From contig NZ_AP018929.1 of the NCBI RefSeq assembly GCF_008326425.1, positions 1,688,875 through 1,752,874 of the forward strand: a stretch of 64,000 nt of DNA. The letters are read 5' to 3'. This document shows positions 18,492-27,410 of this stretch, in pieces. A program made the translations under genes and the position numbers. The stretch's first letter is position 1; each line of letters starts with the position of its first letter. This stretch comes from Sulfuracidifex tepidarius (GTDB lineage Archaea > Thermoproteota > Thermoprotei_A > Sulfolobales > Sulfolobaceae). The notes beneath the pieces were generated by a model. It was not told where the DNA came from. It was given only the letters and a program-made list of their open reading frames with translations, and did no database searches.

Positions 18492-18628
18492 TTCTTTGTA
18501 GAAATGACTATCTTTATCATCCTTATTAGGATATAAATTGAGGGTAGTAACAACGCCTCAACTACATTTAGCTCTGCTATAGGTAAAGATGAAACCATAA
18601 GGGCTATTGATATCTCTAAATCCTTCAT
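18488..18628 (-). CDS. Possible 46-residue hydrophobic small protein
   Basis: On the minus strand an ATG at 18628 opens a 46-codon frame ending in TAA at 18488. The product (starts MKDLEISIALMV, ends KIVISTKN) is largely hydrophobic with a basic C-terminus, so it could be a small membrane protein. A TATA-like AATTTATC centred at about 18654 lies 26 bases before the ATG, which is the leaderless spacing seen across this window. It converges on the upstream plus-strand gene with a 4-base overlap. I do not recognise it. Confidence 0.42.
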   Translation of the reverse strand: MKDLEISIALMVSSLPIAELNVVEALLLPSIYILIRMIKIVISTKN

Positions 18629-18721
18629 ATATAATATTGGGTTGTTCTTAGATAAATTAGAAACCTTAAATGGTTTCGTATGATATCATTCAACTGAGCT
18701 TTGGTATTATGGGGGTCGTAG

Positions 18722-19828
18722 TTGGCTGACTGGAGAATTACGTTTCTTAGGTCGCTTCTTTTTTATATAGAGAAAGGATATCCGTTGAGCGTATCTATTG
18801 TTAAAGCTAAGGAAGACTCTAAAATCAAAGGTATAAACTGGGACTTAATAGAGGAGGAATCTAGGGATATAATTCTGAATTTTTTCTCACTTTATGGTAG
18901 AAAAAGAAGCGAAAAAGTAGATTACTGGATTAAAAATAAGGAAAGGATATCTCCTTCATTGCCTGACTGGATGGAGAAAGAACTTTCGGTCTATCTTGAT
19001 ACCAAACTTCTGGTATCATCTCTAAGGAAAAGAACCTTATGGCTGAGAGTAAACACGTTGAAAACTAGCGAGGAGAAGACAGCGAGGGAATTAGAGAAAA
19101 ACGGAGTTTTAATAGAGAGAGATAAGGATTTCGAGTTTTTATATAAGGTAGTGGAGTCTAAAGTTCATGTCTCCTCGTTAGATCTAGTTAAGGACTTTCG
19201 CGTCATAATTCAGGATAAGGCGAGCGTGGCAGTAGTAAATGAACTAGAGGCTGAGGCTGGTGATGAACTAGTCGATCTGTCGTCTGCTCCAGGGAATAAA
19301 CTATCCTTATTTGCTATGCTGACAGAGAATAAGTTTAAGGCAATTGCATTAGATCTGGATCAAAAGAGATTAGAAAAGGAGAGGTTATTTCTAAAAAAGG
19401 CTGGAGTAGATCTAGATCGGGTTTCCTTTGTTCTTCACGATTCAACCACATTGGCTATGAGGTCTTTGGTAGCTCAAAAGGTTCTTTTGGACGCTCCATG
19501 CTCTTCATCTGGTATGATCTATAACGATCCGTCAATCTTGCTGTCACTTAAAGACAAAACAAAAGTGGATTTTTTCTCGAGAATTCAGAAAGAGATATTA
19601 AGATCTGCTGTTCAACGCCTTTCGCCTTATTTGATGGTTTATTCCGTATGTTCTATCTTTCCCGAGGAAGGAGAGGAAATCACAGATCTCTTCTCAGATT
19701 TTTTAGTACCATTAAGGAAAAAATACTCTCACCCATATAGAGGATTTAAGTCTGTGCAATCTACAAGACTCTTTCCTTTTTCGGAACAAACAGAAGGATT
19801 TTATATAGCTAAGTTTAAAATACAATAA
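18722..19828 (+). CDS. NOL1/NOP2/sun-family RNA cytosine-5 methyltransferase
   Basis: A 368-residue m5C RNA methyltransferase acting on tRNA or rRNA. The N-terminal part is a helical NusB-like region. The methyltransferase domain has a motif I region (LVDLSSAPGNKLSLF), motif IV LDAPCSSSG with its conserved cysteine, and motif VI VYSVCSIFPEEGEE with the catalytic cysteine. The C-terminus (EQTEGFYIAKFKIQ) is typical. Start is a TTG at 18722, with no better upstream start visible. It sits just before the ups locus on the same strand, but a 150-base AT-rich gap separates them. Confidence 0.85.
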   Translation: MADWRITFLRSLLFYIEKGYPLSVSIVKAKEDSKIKGINWDLIEEESRDIILNFFSLYGRKRSEKVDYWIKNKERISPSLPDWMEKELSVYLDTKLLVSSLRKRTLWLRVNTLKTSEEKTARELEKNGVLIERDKDFEFLYKVVESKVHVSSLDLVKDFRVIIQDKASVAVVNELEAEAGDELVDLSSAPGNKLSLFAMLTENKFKAIALDLDQKRLEKERLFLKKAGVDLDRVSFVLHDSTTLAMRSLVAQKVLLDAPCSSSGMIYNDPSILLSLKDKTKVDFFSRIQKEILRSAVQRLSPYLMVYSVCSIFPEEGEEITDLFSDFLVPLRKKYSHPYRGFKSVQSTRLFPFSEQTEGFYIAKFKIQ

Positions 19829-19979
19829 AAGAAGTACTTAATATTATATTTATAAATATTTTTAATTTATTATTTATAGTAATATAATCATTTTATATCT
19901 GAAATGCTAACATTTGTTTAACTAAATGACTTTATAGTATCGGTATATACTCTGTCGTAAATTAAAATTATAATATAAT

Positions 19980-21968
19980 ATGAAAATACCAGATATAAAA
20001 TATGAGAAACTTATTAACATTCCAGATTTAATTTCTGTATCTCTTACTAGATTTGGGAACACAGTCTTTCTTAGAACTAATTCTAATCATACTATGATAG
20101 ACATCGATGAAGTTGATGCAAGAGAATGGGTTGTAAAGGTAGGTGACTCTTTTCATTATTATGAAGGTAATAAAATAAAGAGGAAAGAAGAAACAGGAAG
20201 AGACATATTAGACTTCATTACTATAGATGGTGAGATCAATAAGGTCAGGAAAGTTGGAAAGAAAGTAGAAATAGCTGGAAATATATATGACCTCTTTGAA
20301 AGGAAGCTAGACAGAGCTGTATTTTCTGATAAACAGAAATTATTTCTAAGTTTTAATAATAAATTGCATTCATTTGATTCTCCTTTGTACTTTATTTTAG
20401 GGAATAGCGTTATTTCTTTACTGTATGAGGATTATAACTTGCTATTTGATTTTATCTCTTCACGAAAAGAGATCTTTAAGGACGGATTGATGCATCTCAG
20501 CATAAAGGAAAATGTCGGTGTTGATTCCAAAGGAAGGATTTACATTGATGACAGTCTGGTAGGTATCTGTAAAAAAGAATACATTAGCTTTATTGGTAAA
20601 TTAAATGGAAATAACGTGTTATTATGTGGGAACGAGATAAAACAATATATGGGAGGCTCATGGTATAATATTGGTGTTACAAATAATAGTGACAACGTCA
20701 AAGCAAATGGAGAGCTTCTAGCTTTCGTAAATGATGACATGCTACACGTCTTCAACATAGATTTAGTTGAAATTGGAAAATTTGTTGATGTAACAGGATT
20801 TGATATTTCATCTAAAGAAGTTTACATTTTAAAAAAGAACAAATGGTACGGAGTTCTAGACTTATTTCCTATTAATGAAATAACTGTATTAAACAGTAAT
20901 ATAACTTATTCATCTAGTCTTGTGATTTCTTATCCGCTTCTCTCTCGAATTAAAGTAACTCCAATTAACGGGAGGATAACTAGCCTAGATTTAGAAAAAT
21001 GTCAGGTTCATATAGATCCAGTTAATTTTGATAATAAAATTAAACTAAAATTAGATTCAAATTTTTACTCATTTGATATAGAATTTCCAGTAAATGTAGA
21101 AAAGGTTTCAGTTTCCTTAGTTAGACCGACCATAGTAATGGGACCAGACGGTTTTAAAATATTGAAAGCTCCTCGCTCGAATTCTTACATGAAAGCTAAT
21201 TTGAAGTATATTTCATCCATAGAAACTAAGCTAAAAATACAGATAGGGAATTTAGAGAAAGATATTCAATTAGAAAAGGGAAAATTTAATGAAAAAATAA
21301 TTATTCCATTAAACTTAGATAAATTGGATCACGAAGTAGTCAAACTCTGTACAGATAAGAACTTCTGTAAAGAATATGTTATACCAATCAAGGTATTAGA
21401 TTCTACTGGTGCTGAAATTAATAAAAAGATAAAGATAAGAAACTCATTTGTAGAAATAGAAGAAGACCGTAAGCTGGATCTATTTGAACAACATCAAATA
21501 ACAGCTAGATCCATTTCCGTTTACAAGAGTATACTTAGGGCAAGGGTAGGAGATATCTTGAATTTAGATGGTAAGGAAATCAAGGTTGAACCCGGACTTA
21601 GGAGGATATTTATATCTCAGGAAAACGAAACCAGAGAATTCTTGATAGAAGGAGTGGAAACTCCGTTATTGGATTTTTCGGCTAAAATAGAAGGAAATGA
21701 TCTTGTCTTATCTACTAAACTAAGCAGAAAGGCTGGAATGGAAATCATTTACTGTAGCGACGACTGGAGGGACCTCGTGGAAGGAAACGCAGCCATAAAA
21801 TTGAATTTATTGCCAGAATGTTCGAATCTGATTGTAAGTCTTTATGATGGTGATCTTATCTGGAGATATAATTATAATTTAGATTTAACAGTATCTTCTT
21901 TTATCAAAACTGCATATCTAAATTCCATTAAAATTAAGCAACATCTAGAAACTTTCGGAATCCTCTGA
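19980..21968 (+). CDS. upsX: UpsX, UV-inducible pili locus protein of unknown function
   Basis: A 662-residue, mostly beta-rich soluble protein with no signal peptide or recognisable catalytic motif. The many short beta segments in residues 1-330 could form a propeller-like domain. Identity rests on position: in Sulfolobales upsX precedes upsE, upsF, upsA and upsB exactly as here, and its length fits. A clear ANTTTC box is not seen at -45; the nearest near-match is ACTTTA at 19929-19934. The ATG at 19980 follows a very AT-rich region. Function of UpsX remains unknown. Confidence 0.8.
   Translation: MKIPDIKYEKLINIPDLISVSLTRFGNTVFLRTNSNHTMIDIDEVDAREWVVKVGDSFHYYEGNKIKRKEETGRDILDFITIDGEINKVRKVGKKVEIAGNIYDLFERKLDRAVFSDKQKLFLSFNNKLHSFDSPLYFILGNSVISLLYEDYNLLFDFISSRKEIFKDGLMHLSIKENVGVDSKGRIYIDDSLVGICKKEYISFIGKLNGNNVLLCGNEIKQYMGGSWYNIGVTNNSDNVKANGELLAFVNDDMLHVFNIDLVEIGKFVDVTGFDISSKEVYILKKNKWYGVLDLFPINEITVLNSNITYSSSLVISYPLLSRIKVTPINGRITSLDLEKCQVHIDPVNFDNKIKLKLDSNFYSFDIEFPVNVEKVSVSLVRPTIVMGPDGFKILKAPRSNSYMKANLKYISSIETKLKIQIGNLEKDIQLEKGKFNEKIIIPLNLDKLDHEVVKLCTDKNFCKEYVIPIKVLDSTGAEINKKIKIRNSFVEIEEDRKLDLFEQHQITARSISVYKSILRARVGDILNLDGKEIKVEPGLRRIFISQENETREFLIEGVETPLLDFSAKIEGNDLVLSTKLSRKAGMEIIYCSDDWRDLVEGNAAIKLNLLPECSNLIVSLYDGDLIWRYNYNLDLTVSSFIKTAYLNSIKIKQHLETFGIL
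21951..21956 (+). promoter_or_regulatory. UV-box-like hexamer upstream of upsE
   Basis: ACTTTC begins 43 bases before the upsE ATG and lies inside the end of upsX. It is followed by a purine-rich stretch and TTTATCTA (21973-21980), a possible TATA box. The arrangement resembles that before cedB and upsA. It suggests an internal promoter that can drive upsEFAB apart from upsX. Confidence 0.45.
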
Positions 21969-21993
21969 AACCTTTATCTATATTTTTTGTTTT

Positions 21994-23394
21994 ATGGGAA
22001 CAATATTATCCTATAAGGTTCTATCAGTTACCGTAAACATTGAGGAGGGAGAAGTGCCGATATATAAAGTGGAAGAACCTTTGCTCACCCAGGAAGAAAA
22101 GGACATATTAGATTCAATGTTGAGGAAATTTTATGTAGATACAACTGTATTAGATTTTAATCATCTAATAAAATATTTTTCTGAATACGATCTAAATCAA
22201 GATAGTTATGAAAAAATCCTCTACTATATCAAGAAAAAATTCTTATATGGTAATTTAACTATCCCAATTCTTGATCCTGAAGTTGAGGAAATAGAATGCA
22301 GAGGATATGGGTATCCTGTGACTTTGGTTCATAGAAGAATAGAGAGATATCCTAGAATATTAACAAATATAATTCCCCGATCTGAAGAAGAGGTAATAAA
22401 TAGCATAGAAAATTTAGCAAATAAATCAGATAAATCAATCAGTTTGGCAAAGCCATATCTAGAATTTTCATTGCCTGAAGGACACAGGGTCGCTGCTACA
22501 GTATCAAAGGAAATAAGCTTGCCTGGTTCTACATTTGACATAAGGAAGTTTCCTTTTTCTCCTATTTCTCCTATTTCGATGTTGAGGAACAATGTCTTTA
22601 CTCCGTTATTTTTTGCCTATATTTGGTTTTTATTAGAGTTCAAACCGTTCCTGATGGTTATAGGACCTACGGGAACCGGTAAAACGACTTTCCTTAATGC
22701 GTTATTAGGAGTCACTAATCCATTATATAAAATTGTAACTATCGAAGACACGCCGGAAATAAATCTCAACAAAGATAACTGGGTTAGGCTTTTCAGTAGG
22801 ACTACATTACAATCAAGTTACGACGTATCTCTATTTGAGCTATCTAAATTAGCGTTAAGATATAGACCCGATTATTTAGTGATCGGAGAGGTAAGGGGGA
22901 AAGAGATAGAAGCTCTAGTGCATGCTTCAGCTTCTGGACACGGTTCAATGGCAACGTTCCATGCTGGAACCCCTAGAGAGGCGATAACTAGAATCTCAAG
23001 CTTACTTACACCAGAGATGGCGAAGCTCTTTTTACAGAACCTATGGGGTGTTATAGTCCTAGGATCAAGGAAAGGTAAAGACGGTATTAACAAGAGGGTC
23101 GTAGTATCATTTTATGAAACTTCAGTAAGTAAGAAAGTGAAGTTTAGAAAAGTGTTTAGTTGGTCAAACGAGAAGGAAAGTCTAATTCCTATTTCGTCAG
23201 AAAACCTGATAAGGGTCTCTCACAGACTCGACTTCATCTCAAGGACCTATGGTATTTCCGCTGACGAGATAAAATCTGAGATCGGTAGAAGGGAGAAGTT
23301 ACTTCATGAGTTATTGACAAATAACATAACCTCTTCAGAAGAAGTTTCCTTACACGTTAAAAAGTTCTATTTAAGTGGTTATAATGTTAAATAA
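21994..23394 (+). CDS. upsE: UpsE, pilus assembly ATPase
   Basis: A 466-residue type II/IV secretion-system ATPase that powers assembly of the UV-inducible pili. Visible are the Walker A motif GPTGTGKTTFLNAL, the aspartate box TIEDTPEINL, the Walker B-like LVIGEVRGKE and the histidine box HASASGHGSMATFHAG. The N-terminal 200 residues are the usual regulatory region. In vivo Ups pili mediate species-specific cell aggregation after DNA damage. It is followed at once by upsF, with overlapping ends. Confidence 0.92.
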   Translation: MGTILSYKVLSVTVNIEEGEVPIYKVEEPLLTQEEKDILDSMLRKFYVDTTVLDFNHLIKYFSEYDLNQDSYEKILYYIKKKFLYGNLTIPILDPEVEEIECRGYGYPVTLVHRRIERYPRILTNIIPRSEEEVINSIENLANKSDKSISLAKPYLEFSLPEGHRVAATVSKEISLPGSTFDIRKFPFSPISPISMLRNNVFTPLFFAYIWFLLEFKPFLMVIGPTGTGKTTFLNALLGVTNPLYKIVTIEDTPEINLNKDNWVRLFSRTTLQSSYDVSLFELSKLALRYRPDYLVIGEVRGKEIEALVHASASGHGSMATFHAGTPREAITRISSLLTPEMAKLFLQNLWGVIVLGSRKGKDGINKRVVVSFYETSVSKKVKFRKVFSWSNEKESLIPISSENLIRVSHRLDFISRTYGISADEIKSEIGRREKLLHELLTNNITSSEEVSLHVKKFYLSGYNVK

Positions 23395-24871
23395 TATTAT
23401 TCGTAGGATATGTAATTTCTATAACAAAAAGCTAGAAAGAGATTTGATGCTGACTGGGGACGATATTTCAGAATATTGTAAAAAATATAAAATATATTTC
23501 TTAATATCAGTCACAAGCATATCTTTGATAATTTTAGGCTCAATTTACATATATCACGACCTGATCTTTACTTCTCTGATACCGTCGCTTCTTCTTCTAA
23601 GTCCTTTGCTGAGGGAAAAAATAGCCAAAGACGAATTTCTAAAGGCACTAGAGAAGGAAGTTCCTATTTTCTCCGCCTATCTTTATGCCAATTCATTATT
23701 AGGAAAATCTCTCTATCAATCTATATTAAATTTGAAAGATTCGAAGATTCTAAAAGGAATTTCAAAGGAGGCTATGCTGTTAGAGAAAAATGTTAGAATG
23801 AGAGGGTTAACTTCAACCACAGCTATCTTAGAGAGGTCGCGTCTGCATAGGAAGGACGCGCTAGGGAGGATTTACTCTGAGTTTATAGACACAGAGTTAG
23901 TGGGAGTCTCAACTAACCAGAGAGCCAAACAGAGCCTGGAGAAGGTAATGGGAGAAATGAAACAGAATCTCAATTCTTATGTACAAAAGTCAGTGGATCT
24001 TTCGGAGGTGATGTTCTCCTTCTTCTTGCTATTTCCTATTATGTTAACCTCATTTCAACTGGCATTCGACAAGAGTATTAACTTAGTTCAGGTAATAACA
24101 CCTTTAATATCATCTCCAGTATTCTATTTAATAATCTCTAGTTTTCAACCTAGTAGTGATTACATTTTCAGTTTTAGCAAAAAAGTGATATTAGGTGTAG
24201 CTGGTGTCTTGGTGATATCCTCTATTTTGCTTCTCAAGTATCTAGGACCGTCTTTGACATTGATGGTAGCAGTTCTCGAGTTGTCAATTGTTTTTTATCT
24301 ACAGCTTAGAGTAGCGGACTCATTAACTTCTAAACTTCCTGCGATACTGGATAAGATATCTGACTATTCTAGAGTTGGCTATGGGTTGAGGTCTTCACTT
24401 CAAAGAGTTATAAATTCAGAGAATATAGATTTAAGAACTAAGAAATACCTTATAGAGTTCCTTAAAAATCTCGATAATGAAAGAGAAATGACGACTCCTT
24501 CTTGGACTTTTAATGCAACATTAGATTTACTAAGGAGGATTGACACTTTAGGTTATGTAGACACGAAGGTTTTCTCAGAATTGTCAGCAATAATTCAAGA
24601 AATGTTAAACATGAGATCTTCGATGCAGTCTAATTTGCAGCTGTTCACTGTGATCTCTGCAATAACTCCAATCCTCTTTCATTTTACTTTGTTCTCTTTC
24701 TCCTTCATGGCTAGCGATAAATACGTTCTAAACCAATTAGTTAATGTCTATACTATAGTGATAGAGATTTTATACTCCAAGATCTCGAAACTCACGCTGT
24801 TCAATTTCCCTTTGGTACTAGTCACTACGGTTATATCCATAATACTTTCGTTTTTCTCACTTCCACTTTAA
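23384..24871 (+). CDS. upsF: UpsF, pilus assembly membrane platform protein
   Basis: A TadC/ArlJ-like polytopic membrane protein (about 495 residues) that forms the platform for UpsE. It has several hydrophobic segments in two blocks (roughly 35-75 and 210-310) and a C-terminal pair, with two cytosolic T2SSF-like domains. An ATG at 23384 or a GTG at 23375 can start it; both overlap the end of upsE, implying translational coupling. Confidence 0.9.
   Translation: MLNNIIRRICNFYNKKLERDLMLTGDDISEYCKKYKIYFLISVTSISLIILGSIYIYHDLIFTSLIPSLLLLSPLLREKIAKDEFLKALEKEVPIFSAYLYANSLLGKSLYQSILNLKDSKILKGISKEAMLLEKNVRMRGLTSTTAILERSRLHRKDALGRIYSEFIDTELVGVSTNQRAKQSLEKVMGEMKQNLNSYVQKSVDLSEVMFSFFLLFPIMLTSFQLAFDKSINLVQVITPLISSPVFYLIISSFQPSSDYIFSFSKKVILGVAGVLVISSILLLKYLGPSLTLMVAVLELSIVFYLQLRVADSLTSKLPAILDKISDYSRVGYGLRSSLQRVINSENIDLRTKKYLIEFLKNLDNEREMTTPSWTFNATLDLLRRIDTLGYVDTKVFSELSAIIQEMLNMRSSMQSNLQLFTVISAITPILFHFTLFSFSFMASDKYVLNQLVNVYTIVIEILYSKISKLTLFNFPLVLVTTVISIILSFFSLPL
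24844..24849 (+). promoter_or_regulatory. UV-box-like hexamer upstream of upsA
   Basis: ACTTTC begins 45 bases before the upsA GTG start. CTTTAAGAA at about 24866-24874 could be the TATA element. The pilin genes would then have their own strong, inducible promoter within the locus, as expected for abundant subunits. Confidence 0.45.
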
Positions 24872-24888
24872 GAAGAGACTTAAATTAG

Positions 24889-25332
24889 GTGAAAAACTTG
24901 AAAACCCTGAAAAGGAGGAAAGCGATTTCCTCTATGTTAGGAACAATAATGGTGATATCAATAACTCTAGTCTTAGGAGGTCTCCTATACGCCTACTCAA
25001 CGGGAATGTTCGGTAACTTAACTCACCAAGTGGATATTTCCCCTAGTGTCACTCTGGTTGTGAATCCGACGTCCAATTCTGCGTATGTGGACTATAGCTT
25101 CGCTAATGACGGTAATATACAAGTAGTGCTCAAGTCCATTAGTGTAGGAAACTCGACATTCACTTTAGGATCAAACGGTCTAACTCTCAATCCAGGTCAG
25201 TCAGTTCAAGGATCTTTATCGTTATCAGGTAGTTACTCAGCAGGTAGCTACTACACCGTGACCATTTCAGGAGATACATCCTCGGGTCAGCCATTCAGCG
25301 AAACATTGAGTGTCCCTGCAACGGTGGAATGA
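24889..25332 (+). CDS. upsA: UpsA pilin
   Basis: A 147-residue type IV pilin-like protein. A short basic leader (KRRKA) precedes ISSMLGTIMV and a hydrophobic helix, the class III signal peptide cleaved by PibD after the alanine. The mature part is serine/threonine-rich and beta-rich, with N-x-S/T sequons suitable for the N-glycosylation known to affect Ups recognition. The GTG start at 24889 keeps the leader short. upsB follows after three bases. Confidence 0.9.
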   Translation: MKNLKTLKRRKAISSMLGTIMVISITLVLGGLLYAYSTGMFGNLTHQVDISPSVTLVVNPTSNSAYVDYSFANDGNIQVVLKSISVGNSTFTLGSNGLTLNPGQSVQGSLSLSGSYSAGSYYTVTISGDTSSGQPFSETLSVPATVE

Positions 25333-25335
25333 GCC

Positions 25336-25734
25336 ATGCCGGCTCGTAAGGCAATTTCATCCGTTTTTTCTTCTTTGATCGTCGTTGCTGTCACTCTCTC
25401 TTTAATTCCTCCATTGATGATTTATTTTAATCAAGCTAACTCATCCGAGTTAAATATATCAAATAATATGTATCGAGAAGAGCAAAATATGCTATTGACT
25501 AAAATATCGTTAATAGATACTGGAAATAATATGAATCAACTGTATATTTATAATTATGGAAATTCAGCTGTCAATATATCCAAAATTTTCATTAACAAAG
25601 TAGAATACAAGGTTTCTTTTTCATTGCCGGAAAACGGTATGGTGAAATTATCATCTCTTGTAAATTTCAGCAAAAACGTTAATACTGTAGGTATTTGTGC
25701 TAACGGAAACCTCTACGTATTTTATGTTAAATAA
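25336..25734 (+). CDS. upsB: UpsB pilin
   Basis: The second pilin of the locus, 132 residues. The leader MPARKA is followed by ISSVFSSLIVVAV and the rest of the hydrophobic helix, a class III signal peptide like that of UpsA. The exposed domain contains many asparagines and several N-x-S/T sequons. UpsA and UpsB are both structural subunits of Ups pili. The gene starts three bases after the upsA stop, so the two are co-translated. Confidence 0.88.
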   Translation: MPARKAISSVFSSLIVVAVTLSLIPPLMIYFNQANSSELNISNNMYREEQNMLLTKISLIDTGNNMNQLYIYNYGNSAVNISKIFINKVEYKVSFSLPENGMVKLSSLVNFSKNVNTVGICANGNLYVFYVK

Positions 25735-25738
25735 TGAT

Positions 25739-26023
25739 TTAGCTTCCAGCTTCAAGGGAATTATTTTCTTTATGTGTTTTGCTTATTGTCATTTCTACAT
25801 TGTAACCATTCTCCAGTCCATCTAGTATCTCTGCTCCTTTCTTAGTCAGTCTGTATACCTTATGAGATCCTCTAGAGTATATTGTCTCTATCAATCCTAA
25901 TCCTTCAAGTATATGAAACATAGATAATATCTCGTATCTAGGTAGCCCACTCTTAGCTACCACGTCTCCAGGATTAACGTGGCCGTCCCTTATTGATTGT
26001 AAAACTACTTTTAGCTCGTACAT
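25739..26023 (-). CDS. Winged-helix transcriptional regulator in the ups locus
   Basis: A 94-residue winged helix-turn-helix protein (YEILSMFHILEGLGLIETIYS, then RGSHKVYRLTKKGAEIL as wing and last helix, similar to PadR/MarR-like small archaeal regulators). The C-terminal tail is polar. It ends four bases after upsB on the opposite strand. It is divergent from the endonuclease III gene, and one AT box (26047-26055) sits about 27 bases from both start codons. Control of the flanking DNA-exchange genes, or of itself, is an inference from position. Confidence 0.78.
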   Translation of the reverse strand: MYELKVVLQSIRDGHVNPGDVVAKSGLPRYEILSMFHILEGLGLIETIYSRGSHKVYRLTKKGAEILDGLENGYNVEMTISKTHKENNSLEAGS

Positions 26024-26046
26024 CGATTAAGTCTCTTTATTTCCCT

Positions 26047-26055
26047 TATTTTTTA
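26047..26055. promoter_or_regulatory. Shared divergent core promoter (regulator / endonuclease III)
   Basis: TTATTTTTTAA lies about 27 bases from the GTG at 26078 (plus) and about 28 bases from the ATG at 26023 (minus). This spacing supports leaderless transcription in both directions from one TATA-like element. An ACTTTC hexamer also occurs at 26058-26063, but downstream of this box rather than upstream. Confidence 0.5.
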
Positions 26056-26077
26056 AGACTTTCTGCCCTTTGGTTTT

Positions 26078-26872
26078 GTGTCATGTTCACTTATAGATTT
26101 CTGTAACGGGAATGTATACCTTATTTACGGAACATTTTTAGTTTTGCCTGAAGTTGATCTCTTCATGAATTGTGAAGGAAGCGAGATTTTCGATAGACTT
26201 TCCGAAGAGTATCATATAGACTCTAAAGACTTTGTTGCATTCGATGTGTGGATCTCCTCCAAAGACCCATTCAAAGTTCTAGTCGCCACTATTCTTTCAC
26301 AGAATACCACTGATAAATCTACATACAAATCGTTTAAGACCCTTGAGGAGAAGGTAGGTGTAGAAGTGAAAAAAATAGCCGATGCAGATTATAACTTAAT
26401 ATCAGAAAGTATACGTTTTTCGGGTCTCAATAACTCTAAGGCAAAAAAACTGAAGGAGATAGCTCAAATTTTATTGAAAGAGTATCATGGAGATTTATGG
26501 AACATCTTGAACGAATCACCGGAAACATCAAGAAAGATTCTAATATCCTTGCCTGGAGTGGGAGACAAGACCGCTGACGTCGTTCTACTTACTTGTAAGG
26601 GGTATGAAGCATTTCCTGTCGATACTCATATACGTCGAATAGCTGTAAGACTGGGAATAGCTAAAGAACGAGAGACGTATACAGTAATATCGAATAGACT
26701 AATGACTCTTTTCCATGGCAAAGACTTTCTAAAAGCACATCATCTGCTCATAACACATGGGAGGAAGACTTGTAAGGCGAATAAACCTTTATGTCAGATT
26801 TGTCCTATTAATTATTGCTGTGAGTTTTACAAACGAAAAGATAATCAAGGTAGGAATCAACAAGCTGCTTAG
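26078..26872 (+). CDS. nth: Endonuclease III-like DNA glycosylase/AP lyase
   Basis: A helix-hairpin-helix base-excision enzyme removing oxidised or UV-damaged pyrimidines. The HhH contains LPGVGDKTADVV with the catalytic lysine, and FPVDTHIRRIAVRLG carries the catalytic aspartate. A 4Fe-4S site is present (C-x6-C-x2-C-x5-C, residues CKANKPLCQICPINYCC). The GTG at 26078 has a TATA-like box 27 bases upstream; an ATG at 26165 would give a more usual N-terminus. In Sulfolobales this gene, a ParB-like gene, a glycosyltransferase and a helicase accompany ups and respond to UV. It overlaps the next gene by 53 bases. Confidence 0.9.
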   Translation: MSCSLIDFCNGNVYLIYGTFLVLPEVDLFMNCEGSEIFDRLSEEYHIDSKDFVAFDVWISSKDPFKVLVATILSQNTTDKSTYKSFKTLEEKVGVEVKKIADADYNLISESIRFSGLNNSKAKKLKEIAQILLKEYHGDLWNILNESPETSRKILISLPGVGDKTADVVLLTCKGYEAFPVDTHIRRIAVRLGIAKERETYTVISNRLMTLFHGKDFLKAHHLLITHGRKTCKANKPLCQICPINYCCEFYKRKDNQGRNQQAA

Positions 26873-27410
26873 ACATGAGGATATAAACTTTCAAAACCTC
26901 GAAAGGTCTATCCAAGAGATAATCAAAACGAGAAAGGTTTCGCCTATAGTTGTTGACTTAAGTTCCTATCTAGTTGTTGATGGGCATCACAGGCTCGCAG
27001 CATTGAAAACGCTTGGTTATGACATGGTACCAGCGTTTCCCATTGATTATGCAAGTCCTTCAGTGAAAGTTTATGGCTGGATGAGACAAATTTCCCCATC
27101 AGGCCAAGCTAAGGACGTAATAAAAGAGTTTCAATCGTCCGGTAAATTCTGTGCCGAATATGAAAACCTTAGAATATGTGAGGATTCCCTTTTCTCTTTG
27201 TATTGGAAGCTTGACTACATCGAAAACTATATGATGAAAATTGGCTTCTGCGTCACAAAAAATCAAGATCGTGGGCTTAGAGTTCCACCTTTGACAAAAG
27301 AGTATATTATAGAAATAGCAAAGAGAGGAGTCTTATTCCCTCCCAAGAGCACTAGACACACATATGACTTTATTATTCCCAAATATTTAATCCCTATTGA
27401 ATGTCTTTAA
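26820..27410 (+). CDS. ParB-like protein of the ups-linked cluster
   Basis: About 196 residues. The ParB/sulfiredoxin-fold signature is VVDGHHRLAALKTLG, preceded by IVVDLSSYLVVDG. Proteins with this motif bind or cut DNA, or use nucleotides; the UV-induced Sulfolobales homologue is called ParB-like, and its exact activity is not established to my knowledge. I prefer the GTG at 26820 because upstream codons encode a hydrophobic stretch that is simply the nth frame shifted. The C-terminus overlaps the glycosyltransferase gene by 10 bases. Confidence 0.8.
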   Translation: MSFTNEKIIKVGINKLLRHEDINFQNLERSIQEIIKTRKVSPIVVDLSSYLVVDGHHRLAALKTLGYDMVPAFPIDYASPSVKVYGWMRQISPSGQAKDVIKEFQSSGKFCAEYENLRICEDSLFSLYWKLDYIENYMMKIGFCVTKNQDRGLRVPPLTKEYIIEIAKRGVLFPPKSTRHTYDFIIPKYLIPIECL

